The notes under the pieces are model-generated. The model did not search any database. It was not told the origin of the DNA and was given only the letters and a program-made list of their open reading frames with translations. From an uncultured Bacilli bacterium (GTDB taxonomy: Bacteria > Bacillota_I > Bacilli_A > RF39 > UBA660), in NCBI GenBank assembly GCA_934183165.1, contig CAKPRZ010000006.1:4777-68776 (forward strand): 64,000 nucleotides of DNA, read 5' to 3'. Both the position numbers and the translations under genes were made by a program. This document shows positions 9,223-17,298 of this stretch, piece by piece. Within the stretch, counting starts at the first letter, position 1. Each line of letters opens with the position of its first letter.

Positions 9223-10914
9223 ATGAATAATGAAGATCAAAATAATTTGAAAAAACAATCTAATTATCAAACACCATCAAAACTTCCTAATGATATGTTA
9301 GAACTTGTAAGTGGTCATAAGAATATTAATACCAATACTGTTAGTGATAAAAAGGATGTACCAAGAGGAACATTTATAAATGTTCCAGTAGAACCACTAA
9401 ATGTTAATAATAAAATAAATAATGGTGTAAATTCAACTACAAATAATAATGTTAATATTAGTTATAATTCTAATAAATCAAATAATATATTTATTAATGA
9501 AATGACACCTAAAAAGAGAAATGTAAACACTTTAAATAATTTAAACAATAATAACACAAATAACAATACTTCTGTTAAAACTCCAAATCTAAGTCTTACT
9601 ATAGATCCATTTGGAACAGGAAATACTACAAAAAAAATAAACAATAAATTTAAAGAAAATAATTCTAATACACCATCAGGTATGTTTATAAATTCTGGCT
9701 TGATTAATAATAATGAAAATAATAATATACCAAATCAAAAAGTTGAAAAAAATATATCTAAAGCAAACAGTGCTCAAGAATTAAAAGAAGCTACAAAAGG
9801 GTTGGAACCAATAAAAAATGATGAACCAACTTTTAAGAAGATGAACATTGAAGATTTAATGAGAAATGTATCAATTCCAAAGTTAGAATTAGAAGTTAAA
9901 ACTAAAAAAGAAAATAAATGGTTTTTATATTTAGCTGTTGGAAGCGGATTTCTTTTTGCAGTAGTATTAATGATTGCTATTTTTGAAAGTGGAATAAGCA
10001 TAAGTTTTGGTGGAAAAAGTGCTAACTATGAAAACAAGAAAGCCAATGCAGTTGATGGTGGAACAGTTGTTGTAACAGATAATATGTATACAGGAGTAAC
10101 TGTTAAGAGTGAAGATGATGCTAGAAAATTAATTGTAAAAGATTCTGATAATCAAAAAGCAAAATGTAGTGATACAAGAGTAAAAGAAGTAGAATCAAGA
10201 ATTGAACAAAACTATAAGATAACTGCTGTAAATCTTTGCGAAATGGATTATAATTTAGCTCTTGAGATAGAAAAAACTATAAAAAGGGTTTATAAAGAAT
10301 TTCCCGGATTAGAGGGATATATTACAAATTTAACTTTGAATAATATGAAAGCTGAATCTACTATTGCTTCATTTTCATCAGCTAAAGTATTTGCAAAATC
10401 AGGTACTTTTACTACTTATCCTCATGTTTATAAGATGTCAATATTTTTAAACTCTTCATATTTTTTAAATATACCTACTTTTGATGCTGAACTAGAAAAT
10501 ATGGTAAGTAGTGAATATTTTCCACCTAACGCTAATAAAGCTTCAGTTTTTTCTCATGAATTAGGACATTATATTTCTTTTATAGCACATTTAAACTATA
10601 CAAAAGAAATAAATAAATTATTACTTCTTAATATGGATAATAGAAAAGCCTATAAGAATATTATTACGCTTTATAATGATGGAGATTTTTCAATGAAAAT
10701 GATTCAAGAAGCTTTTGAAAATTATAAAAAGAAAAATCCTAATGGATACAGTGATGTTTACTCTTTTAGATCAAGTATATCAGGATATGCTTCAACTGAT
10801 GTTTATGATGAGACTATAGCCGAAGCTTTCCATGATTGTTATTTGAATGGTAATAATGCTAAAGAAGCAAGTCAAGAAATATTAAAAGTATTAAAAAAAT
10901 ATTTTACAAAATAA
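9223..10914 (+). CDS. Membrane-anchored zinc metalloprotease-like protein with Asn-rich N-terminus
   Basis: 563 residues. Residues 1-225 are low-complexity and Asn-rich without hydrophobic segments; a single helix (about 233-255) crosses the membrane; the rest should be outside. The C-terminal domain has a zincin signature HELGH (His445, Glu446, His449) and a downstream Glu in DETIAEAFHD (about residue 530), which could be the third ligand of a gluzincin. There is a ribosome-binding site TAGGAGG. It ends the operon started by pilC and is followed by a terminator. Substrate unknown; processing of a surface or pilus-like component is only a suggestion from context. Confidence 0.6.
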   Translation: MNNEDQNNLKKQSNYQTPSKLPNDMLELVSGHKNINTNTVSDKKDVPRGTFINVPVEPLNVNNKINNGVNSTTNNNVNISYNSNKSNNIFINEMTPKKRNVNTLNNLNNNNTNNNTSVKTPNLSLTIDPFGTGNTTKKINNKFKENNSNTPSGMFINSGLINNNENNNIPNQKVEKNISKANSAQELKEATKGLEPIKNDEPTFKKMNIEDLMRNVSIPKLELEVKTKKENKWFLYLAVGSGFLFAVVLMIAIFESGISISFGGKSANYENKKANAVDGGTVVVTDNMYTGVTVKSEDDARKLIVKDSDNQKAKCSDTRVKEVESRIEQNYKITAVNLCEMDYNLALEIEKTIKRVYKEFPGLEGYITNLTLNNMKAESTIASFSSAKVFAKSGTFTTYPHVYKMSIFLNSSYFLNIPTFDAELENMVSSEYFPPNANKASVFSHELGHYISFIAHLNYTKEINKLLLLNMDNRKAYKNIITLYNDGDFSMKMIQEAFENYKKKNPNGYSDVYSFRSSISGYASTDVYDETIAEAFHDCYLNGNNAKEASQEILKVLKKYFTK

Positions 10915-10935
10915 AAGTACATTGTACTTTTTTTA
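10914..10935 (+). terminator. Intrinsic terminator after the PilC operon
   Basis: AAAGTAC, loop ATT, GTACTTT, then a T run. It starts at the last base of the stop codon at 10912-10914. Confidence 0.8.
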
Positions 10936-11017
10936 TATATAAGGAAAATTTTTTGTTTCTTTGTTTTGTCTAAAATTGTATAAAAATCATATTTTATGAG
11001 ATAAATAAGTCTTGTTA

Positions 11018-11026
11018 TGATATAAT
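11018..11026 (+). promoter_or_regulatory. Extended -10 promoter for the hydrolase-murF-ddl operon
   Basis: TGATATAAT (TGnTATAAT). No good -35 is seen. Transcription would begin near 11033, which rules out the in-frame ATG at 11030 as a start and supports the ATG at 11042. Confidence 0.6.
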
Positions 11027-11041
11027 TAAATGGGTGATGAT

Positions 11042-11767
11042 ATGGAATTAGTTATAGATAATAATAAAATTAATTACATACAATATGGTAGTGGCAAAGA
11101 AAATATTGTCTTACTCCATGGTTGGGGACAAAATATAGAAATGATGATGCCACTTGGCGATAGATTACAAAAAAAATATAAAATAACTATTCTTGATTTT
11201 CCTGGATTTGGTAAAAGTAGTGAACCAACAGAAGTATTAAGTATATATGGATATTGTGATATTTTGGAAAAATTATTAGAACATCTAAAAATAAAGAATC
11301 CTATAGTAATGGGTCACTCGTTTGGTGGAAGAGTAGCAATTGTCTATGCTTCTAGAAATAAAACAGAAAAATTAGTATTGTTTGGTAGTCCATGTGTAAG
11401 ACTTGAACAAAAGGTATCGCTAAAGGTAAAACTTCTTAAATCGTTGAAAAAAATACCATTCCTACGTAAATTTGAAGATTTTGCTAAAAGGCACATGGGT
11501 TCTAGAGATTATAGAAATGCAAGTGGGGTAATGAGAAATATATTAGTTAAAGTGGTTAATGAAGATTTAAGTGACTGTGCAAAAAAAATAAAAGCACCAA
11601 CACTACTTATTTGGGGAGATAATGATACAGAAGCTACTTTAGAAGAAGCAAAAATGCTTGAAAAAATAATTCCTGATGCTGGGCTTATCGTATTTCCTGG
11701 ATGTACACATTATGCATACCTTGAAAATCTTGGACAAGTAATTAGAATCTTGAATGAATTTTTATAA
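11042..11767 (+). CDS. Alpha/beta hydrolase fold protein
   Basis: 241 residues from the chosen start. It has the oxyanion region VLLHGWGQN, the nucleophile elbow GHSFGG, an acid region LIWGDNDT and a C-terminal GCTHYAYLE His. These form a complete Ser-Asp-His set for the family, which includes esterases, lipases and many C-C bond hydrolases; the substrate cannot be read from sequence. The start at 11042 is preferred over the in-frame ATG at 11030 because that one lies beside the -10 box and GGGTGAT serves as the ribosome-binding site. It leads into the MurF-like and Ddl genes. Confidence 0.85.
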   Translation: MELVIDNNKINYIQYGSGKENIVLLHGWGQNIEMMMPLGDRLQKKYKITILDFPGFGKSSEPTEVLSIYGYCDILEKLLEHLKIKNPIVMGHSFGGRVAIVYASRNKTEKLVLFGSPCVRLEQKVSLKVKLLKSLKKIPFLRKFEDFAKRHMGSRDYRNASGVMRNILVKVVNEDLSDCAKKIKAPTLLIWGDNDTEATLEEAKMLEKIIPDAGLIVFPGCTHYAYLENLGQVIRILNEFL

Positions 11768-11783
11768 TAAGGGAGGACATGAT

Positions 11784-13382
11784 ATGATTTTATACTTTTT
11801 TGCCTTTTTATTTATAATTATTTATGTTATTAGAGTTGAAAAAAGATCTCTTCATATGCTTCAGCAAAATCTATATAATGAAAATAATAGATATATAAAA
11901 TGGGTAAATAAAAATATAAGTATAACAATATTGAATTTTGGTTTTAGTGCTATTATTCTTATTATCTTTTCATTAATACTTAGAGATAATAACATAAATA
12001 ATTTAATCTTACTAATAACTATGATAATTTATTTTGTTAGCTTTTTTAAAGAAGGAAAAATATCTTCTAATAACCAAAATAAAAAACCTTTAGTTATAAC
12101 AGCTAGGATTAAAAGACTAATTTGTACGTTGATTATAATTTATTTATTACCAATTGTATTTAGTTTTATTTATCAGGATAAAACATTGGTGTTTTTATTA
12201 ATTGAAGTAATACTAGCAACATTTAGCTTTTATACTTCATATTTAGCAGTAATAATTAATTATCCTATCGAAAAACTAGTATACAAGCATTATTTCAATA
12301 TGGCTAAGAAAAAATTAAGTGAGATGAAATCTTTAAAAGTAATAGGGATTACGGGAAGTTATGGTAAAACAAGTAGTAAAAATATTTTAAATGATATTCT
12401 AAATATTAAATTTAATACTTTGGCTACACCTAAAAGCTTGAATACATATAATGGATTAATGATGACTATTAATAATAAACTAGATAAATTTGATGATATT
12501 TTTATTGCTGAAATGGGTGCTTATGTTAGAGGCGAGATAAATGGACTATGTGATTTAGTAAATCCTAAATATGGAATTATAACTAGTATTGGTACAGCTC
12601 ATTTAGAAACATTTGGAAGTGAAGAAAATATAGTGAAGGGTAAAATGGAACTTATTGAACATTTACCTAGTGATGGTGTAGGCGTTTTGAATGCTGATGA
12701 TCCTAAACAAGTTAACTATAAAATAAAAAATAACTGTAAAATAATTTGGGTAGGTATCGATAGTGATTCTGCTGATATTAAAGCTAGTAATATTAAAGTA
12801 AAAGAAACAGTTACAACATTTGATGTTAAATTTTATAATGATGATAAAACTTATTCATTTGAAACTAAATTATTAGGAAGACATAATATTTATAACATTT
12901 TATCAGCATTAGCACTTGGATATTTATTTTCTATTCCAATAAAAGATTTACAAACAGCTGTGAAAAGAGTAAAACCAGTAGAACATAGATTAGAAATCAA
13001 AAAATTAGGCAACTTCTATCAAATAGATGATGCATATAATTCTAATCCGGTTGGTGCTAAAGGGGCACTTGATGTTTTAAGTGGAATTGATGGTTATAAA
13101 ATAGTAGTAACACCGGGAATGGTTGAATTAGGAAAAAAAGAAGATGAATTAAATAAAATATTTGGTACCCAGATAGCTGATGTTGCAGATTTAGTCATCT
13201 TAGTAGGTAAGAAAAAAACAAAGCCTATTTACGAAGGACTTTTAGAAAAAAAATATCCTGAAGATAAAATCATTATATTAAATGATGTTAGGGATAGTTA
13301 TAAATTAATTAATAGTTTAAATGAAAAGAAGAAAGTGTATGCATTGTATGAAAATGATTTACCTGATACATACAATGAATAA
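11784..13382 (+). CDS. murF: Membrane-anchored MurF-like Mur ligase (UDP-MurNAc-tripeptide:D-Ala-D-Ala ligase family)
   Basis: ATP-dependent peptide ligase of wall precursor synthesis; the pairing with ddl fits MurF, which adds D-Ala-D-Ala. The catalytic part starts at residue about 185 with the P-loop GITGSYGKTSS (188-198), then LATPKSLNTYNG, AEMGAYVRGEI, GTAHLETFGS, LLGRHNIYNILSA and DDAYNSNPVG. Instead of the usual N-terminal substrate-binding domain, residues 1-160 form about five membrane helices (2-17, 46-66, 70-86, 107-130, 134-158). The ATG at 11784 follows GGGAGG; an ATG at 11754 lies inside the hydrolase gene and is less likely. Confidence 0.8.
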   Translation: MILYFFAFLFIIIYVIRVEKRSLHMLQQNLYNENNRYIKWVNKNISITILNFGFSAIILIIFSLILRDNNINNLILLITMIIYFVSFFKEGKISSNNQNKKPLVITARIKRLICTLIIIYLLPIVFSFIYQDKTLVFLLIEVILATFSFYTSYLAVIINYPIEKLVYKHYFNMAKKKLSEMKSLKVIGITGSYGKTSSKNILNDILNIKFNTLATPKSLNTYNGLMMTINNKLDKFDDIFIAEMGAYVRGEINGLCDLVNPKYGIITSIGTAHLETFGSEENIVKGKMELIEHLPSDGVGVLNADDPKQVNYKIKNNCKIIWVGIDSDSADIKASNIKVKETVTTFDVKFYNDDKTYSFETKLLGRHNIYNILSALALGYLFSIPIKDLQTAVKRVKPVEHRLEIKKLGNFYQIDDAYNSNPVGAKGALDVLSGIDGYKIVVTPGMVELGKKEDELNKIFGTQIADVADLVILVGKKKTKPIYEGLLEKKYPEDKIIILNDVRDSYKLINSLNEKKKVYALYENDLPDTYNE

Positions 13383-13391
13383 GGAGGATTT

Positions 13392-14573
13392 ATGATAAAA
13401 TTAGGTGTTATATTTGGCGGAGAAAGTGTTGAACATGAAGTAAGTATTATTTCGGCTGTTCAGGCTATGAATAAAATGGATAATGAAAAATATGAGATTA
13501 TCCCAATTTATATTACAAAAGACAATGAATGGTATACAGGAGAAATATTAAAAGACATTGATATATACCAAGATATGCAACTATTAAAAAGATATACAAA
13601 GAATGTTGTTTTGATAAAAAGAAAAGGTAGATTTATATTACAGAGTCAAGGATTCTTTAGAAGAGAAATCAAAGAATTAGATCTTGCTTTTCCAATTGTT
13701 CACGGAACTAATGTTGAAGATGGAACATTACAAGGATATTTAAAAACAGTAGGTATTCCATTTGTTGGAAGTGATGTTTTAGCAAGTGCAATCGCACAAG
13801 ATAAAGTTGTTCAAAAACAAGTATTTACATGTAGTGATTTACCACTAACTGATTATATTTGGTTTTATGATAGTGAGTATCTAGATGATGCTGATTCTAT
13901 AGTAAAAAAAGTCAAAAAGATAGGTTATCCAGTTATAATAAAACCAGCTAATCTTGGAAGTAGTGTTGGTATTTCAACTGCTCATAATGATGATGAATTA
14001 AAAGAAGCAATTGAAGATGCTATTAATTATGACTCTAAAATAATAGTTGAAGAAATGGTTAAAAATTTAACTGAAGTTAATATTAGTGTCGTTGGTAACT
14101 ATGAAAGACAAGAGCTTAGTGTTATAGAAGAAGTAATGAGTGATAACGATCTATTGACATATGAAGATAAATATATTGGTGATGGTAAAAAATCATCATC
14201 TAAGGGAATGGCTTCAGCTTCTAGAAAAATACCTGCTGATTTAACAGAAAAACAAGAAAAAGAAGTAAAAGAGGTAGCAACTAAAGCATTTACTGCCCTT
14301 GGATTATGTGGAAATGTTAGAATTGACTTTTTAGTAGATAAGAAATCTAAAAAAGTATATATAAACGAAGTTAATTCATGCCCTGGTTCACTTGCATTTT
14401 ACTTGTGGGAACCACTAAATGTAGATTATACAGAATTATTAGATAAAATGATTGAAGTAGCTATAAAAAATTATAAAAAGAGACTTTCAAAAACATATTC
14501 ATTTGACACTAACATATTACAAGGATTTAGTGGAACAAAAGGTTTGAAAGGATTAAAAGGCTTAAAAAAATAA
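13392..14573 (+). CDS. ddl: D-alanine--D-alanine ligase
   Basis: ATP-grasp enzyme making D-Ala-D-Ala for peptidoglycan. Features: GGESVEHEVSIIS at the N-terminus, PIVHGTNVEDGTLQGYL, ATP-binding PVIIKPANLGSSVGIS, omega loop with TYEDKYIGDG, and the metal site RIDFLVD plus INEVNSCPGS. The Tyr in the omega loop is the type seen in D-Ala-D-Ala rather than D-Ala-D-lactate ligases. At 393 residues it is somewhat longer than usual because of a C-terminal tail ending in a basic KGL repeat (about 384-393). GGAGG precedes the ATG, 9 bases after the MurF-like stop. Confidence 0.95.
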   Translation: MIKLGVIFGGESVEHEVSIISAVQAMNKMDNEKYEIIPIYITKDNEWYTGEILKDIDIYQDMQLLKRYTKNVVLIKRKGRFILQSQGFFRREIKELDLAFPIVHGTNVEDGTLQGYLKTVGIPFVGSDVLASAIAQDKVVQKQVFTCSDLPLTDYIWFYDSEYLDDADSIVKKVKKIGYPVIIKPANLGSSVGISTAHNDDELKEAIEDAINYDSKIIVEEMVKNLTEVNISVVGNYERQELSVIEEVMSDNDLLTYEDKYIGDGKKSSSKGMASASRKIPADLTEKQEKEVKEVATKAFTALGLCGNVRIDFLVDKKSKKVYINEVNSCPGSLAFYLWEPLNVDYTELLDKMIEVAIKNYKKRLSKTYSFDTNILQGFSGTKGLKGLKGLKK

Positions 14574-14591
14574 CATTTGGGGGAATTTAGG

Positions 14592-15689
14592 TTGTTAGAG
14601 GACTTTGAAAAAGATATTTATATAAATGACGAATTAAGATATTACGATCTTTCAAATATCTTTTTTGATGCGCCCATAAATAATATTGATATAGAAAATA
14701 TTAAAGAAATATTTTTCTCAATAAATAATATAAGTCAAATATATTTTAGAAAAAATATAAATATTAAAAGTATTGAATTAATAAAATATTTACTTGAAAT
14801 ATCACCAACGATGGAAGATAAAAATGTTGAAAAATATATTATTGATGTAGATGATATAGATGAAAAAGAATTATTAAATATGAATTTTATTAATCCAAGT
14901 ACATGGTATATATCTTGTAAGGATAAAAATGCAACTTATAAAATTTTAAGTATTGATAAATTTAAAAGCGAAAAGCAACTGTTAAAAAATATTTATGATA
15001 AATTAAATTTAAGCGATTATTCAGATATTGAAAAAATGCTACTTTTATATGATTTTTGTAAAAAATTTAAAGTAGTAGATGAAGAAAGTGAAGATATTAA
15101 TTATATTCTAACTAAAAAGAGGATTAATCAATATAAATTTTCATATTTATATCAGGTATTACTTGATTATATTGAAATCCCAAATTATGTAGGAACCAGT
15201 ATAACAGATAATACAAATAATGAGGTTTTAATTGCTTATTTAAAAGATGCAAAATATAAAATTGAAGGTATTTACTTATTTGATTTATCTTCGGACTTTA
15301 TATCTAAGGAAGAATTAGATTATGATAATATTAGAACAATAAATTATAATTACTTTGCAATGCCACTAGAAGAATATAGTAAAACGGTTTTTAATGATAG
15401 ATTAACAGGTGTATTAAAATGTTTAATTCATGATAAAGAATATGATTTAGAGAAAATTAAATATGAGAAAAAATTTGAAATATCTCAAATAGAAAAAATA
15501 TTTAAACTTGAATTTAATTTAATTCATGATGTTGTAGAAAATACAAAAAAGATAGATGATAATACAAAACTGGATATTATAACTAAATTAGTGGATGTTA
15601 AGTATAACGATATAATAAGAGAAAATTATAAAAAAAGAAACGATAGAATATTTAACTTATCTCTGTTAGAAAACGAAATTGACAATTAA
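14592..15689 (+). CDS. Unknown protein, possible degenerate transglutaminase-like fold
   Basis: About 365 residues, soluble, acidic, Ile/Asn rich. I do not recognise the family. The stretch YLYQVLLDYIEIPNYVG, then YKIEGIYLFDLSSD is laid out like the core of transglutaminase-like proteins, but the catalytic Cys and His positions are not present, so any such fold would be inactive. A TTG at 14592 with GGGGGAA about 7 bases before it is the best start; a TTG at 14577 overlaps that ribosome-binding site. It is the last gene of the hydrolase-murF-ddl unit. Confidence 0.5.
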   Translation: MLEDFEKDIYINDELRYYDLSNIFFDAPINNIDIENIKEIFFSINNISQIYFRKNINIKSIELIKYLLEISPTMEDKNVEKYIIDVDDIDEKELLNMNFINPSTWYISCKDKNATYKILSIDKFKSEKQLLKNIYDKLNLSDYSDIEKMLLLYDFCKKFKVVDEESEDINYILTKKRINQYKFSYLYQVLLDYIEIPNYVGTSITDNTNNEVLIAYLKDAKYKIEGIYLFDLSSDFISKEELDYDNIRTINYNYFAMPLEEYSKTVFNDRLTGVLKCLIHDKEYDLEKIKYEKKFEISQIEKIFKLEFNLIHDVVENTKKIDDNTKLDIITKLVDVKYNDIIRENYKKRNDRIFNLSLLENEIDN

Positions 15690-15702
15690 TTGTACAATTA
15701 AT
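15685..15702. repeat. 18-bp perfect palindrome upstream of the T-box promoter
   Basis: ATTAATTGTACAATTAAT is its own reverse complement. It overlaps the end of the preceding gene and ends 2 bases before the -35 box; it could act as a weak terminator or an operator. Confidence 0.5.
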
Positions 15703-15703
15703 A

Positions 15704-15732
15704 TTGAAAGTTTTAATTGTTTGTTGTAAAAT
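15704..15732 (+). promoter_or_regulatory. Promoter of the hisS-aspS T-box leader
   Basis: TTGAAA, 17-base spacer, TAAAAT. The predicted start near 15739 falls just before stem I of the T-box. Confidence 0.65.
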
Positions 15733-15738
15733 ACAAGT

Positions 15739-15925
15739 AACTTCTGAAGAAGAGTAATTATTATTAATATTTATAGAGAGGTACATTTGGTGAAAAGTAC
15801 TAATATTGTAATAACGAAGACACTTCATAATAAAGAAGCGTATTTCTGCGTTAAAGAATAATTAAGAAAAAAATAAGGTGGCACCACGGATATTATTCGT
15901 CCTTTGAAGATGCTACCTTTTTATT
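15739..15925 (+). promoter_or_regulatory. T-box riboswitch leader of hisS-aspS
   Basis: Contains the T-box sequence AAGGTGGCACCACGG (15875-15889) and a terminator in which AAGGTGGCA (15875-15883) pairs fully with TGCTACCTT (15911-15919), followed by T-rich sequence. Stem I base: TGAAG (15745-15749) pairs with CTTCA (15823-15827), and AGAGTAA gives the S-turn side. The specifier loop reads GACAC at 15819-15823: GAC (Asp) followed by an unpaired A before the helix, overlapping CAC (His). The UGGC in the T-box bulge would pair with a G discriminator, the tRNA-Asp base, rather than the C73 of tRNA-His. Uncharged tRNA binding should stabilise the antiterminator. Confidence 0.93.
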
Positions 15926-15940
15926 TTGAGGAGGAATAAT

Positions 15941-17287
15941 ATGATAGTAAAACCAAAAGGATGTCATGATATTTATGGTATTGAAGCTAAAAAATGGCAA
16001 TATGTAAATAAGGTAATTGATTCATTGATGGAACGATATAATTATAATTTTATACGTACACCAATTTTTGAATCAAGTGAAGTGTTTCATAGAGGAGTAG
16101 GAGAAACAACTGATATTGTATCAAAAGAAACCTATGATTTTGAAGATAGAGGAAGTAGAAAGATGACTCTAAGACCAGAAGGTACAGCAGGAGTTGTTAG
16201 AAGTTTTGTAGAAAATAAAATGTATGGAGATCCAACACAACCTATAAAACTTTATTATAATGGTACAATGTATCGTTATGAACGTCCTCAATCTGGTAGA
16301 GATAGAGAGCTTACTCAATATGGAGTTGAAGTTTTAGGAAGTGATGATCCATTAATTGATGCTGAAGTTATATCTATTCCAGTTAATTTATTTAAATTAC
16401 TAGGTTTAAAAGAAATAAAAGTAAAAATCAATACTTTAGGTGATACAGAATCACGTATGATGTATCGCAATGAACTATTACATTATTTCAAAAAATATAT
16501 AGGAGATTTGTGTCCTGATTGTCAAGAAAGATATAAAAAGAATCCAATGCGAATCTTGGATTGTAAAGTTGATAAAAATCATGAAGCAATCTTAAATGCT
16601 CCAAAGACAATTGATTATTTGAATGAAGAATCACGTAATAGATTTGAAAAAGTAAAAGAATATTTACGTGAATTAGAAATAGACTTTGAAGTTGATCCTA
16701 ACATAGTTAGAGGACTTGATTACTATAATCATACTGTTTTTGAAATTGAAGCACACGTAGATGGATTTGGTTCAAATAATGTTTTAGCAGCAGGAGGAAG
16801 ATATAATGGACTAGTTGAACTATTAGATGGACCACAAACTCCAGGTATTGGTTTCGCTATGGGAATAGGACGTCTTATTATGGCTCTTGATTTAGAAGAA
16901 ATAAATCTTCCAATTGATAATAGTATTGAGGCATTTGTTATGTATGTATCAGAAACAGAAAAGAAATATGCTACTAGTCTTGTTCAAATGCTTAGAATGA
17001 ATGGCTTTAAAGCTGAAACAGAATACACATCACGTGGATTAAAGGCTCAGTTTAAACAAGCAGATAGATTAAACAGTAAATTCTTAATTATATTAAATGA
17101 TAATGATTTAGCTAATGATGAAGTTAAAATAAAGAATAATAAAACAAAAACAGAAGAATTAGTTGGTATCGATTATTTGATGTATTACTTAGATGAACAT
17201 TTACAAGAAGATGATGAATGTGATTGTGGATGTTGTGGTGATGATGATTGCAATTGTGGTGGAGATTGTCATTGTCATGATGAATAA
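15941..17287 (+). CDS. hisS: Histidyl-tRNA synthetase with Cys-rich C-terminal tail
   Basis: Class II synthetase charging tRNA-His. Motif 2 region YRYERPQSGRDRELTQYG, His-binding GLDYYNHTVFE and AAGGRYNGL, and motif 3 GIGFAMGIGRLI are intact, followed by the anticodon-binding domain (about 320-418). The ATG at 15941 follows GAGGAGG; an upstream in-frame TTG at 15926 sits in the terminator region. Oddity: the last 22 residues contain eight Cys and two His among Asp and Gly (CDCGCC, then CNCGG and CHCHDE), a metal-binding style tail not part of the enzyme family. aspS follows 11 bases later in the same transcript. Confidence 0.96.
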   Translation: MIVKPKGCHDIYGIEAKKWQYVNKVIDSLMERYNYNFIRTPIFESSEVFHRGVGETTDIVSKETYDFEDRGSRKMTLRPEGTAGVVRSFVENKMYGDPTQPIKLYYNGTMYRYERPQSGRDRELTQYGVEVLGSDDPLIDAEVISIPVNLFKLLGLKEIKVKINTLGDTESRMMYRNELLHYFKKYIGDLCPDCQERYKKNPMRILDCKVDKNHEAILNAPKTIDYLNEESRNRFEKVKEYLRELEIDFEVDPNIVRGLDYYNHTVFEIEAHVDGFGSNNVLAAGGRYNGLVELLDGPQTPGIGFAMGIGRLIMALDLEEINLPIDNSIEAFVMYVSETEKKYATSLVQMLRMNGFKAETEYTSRGLKAQFKQADRLNSKFLIILNDNDLANDEVKIKNNKTKTEELVGIDYLMYYLDEHLQEDDECDCGCCGDDDCNCGGDCHCHDE

Positions 17288-17298
17288 TAGGAGGTTTT

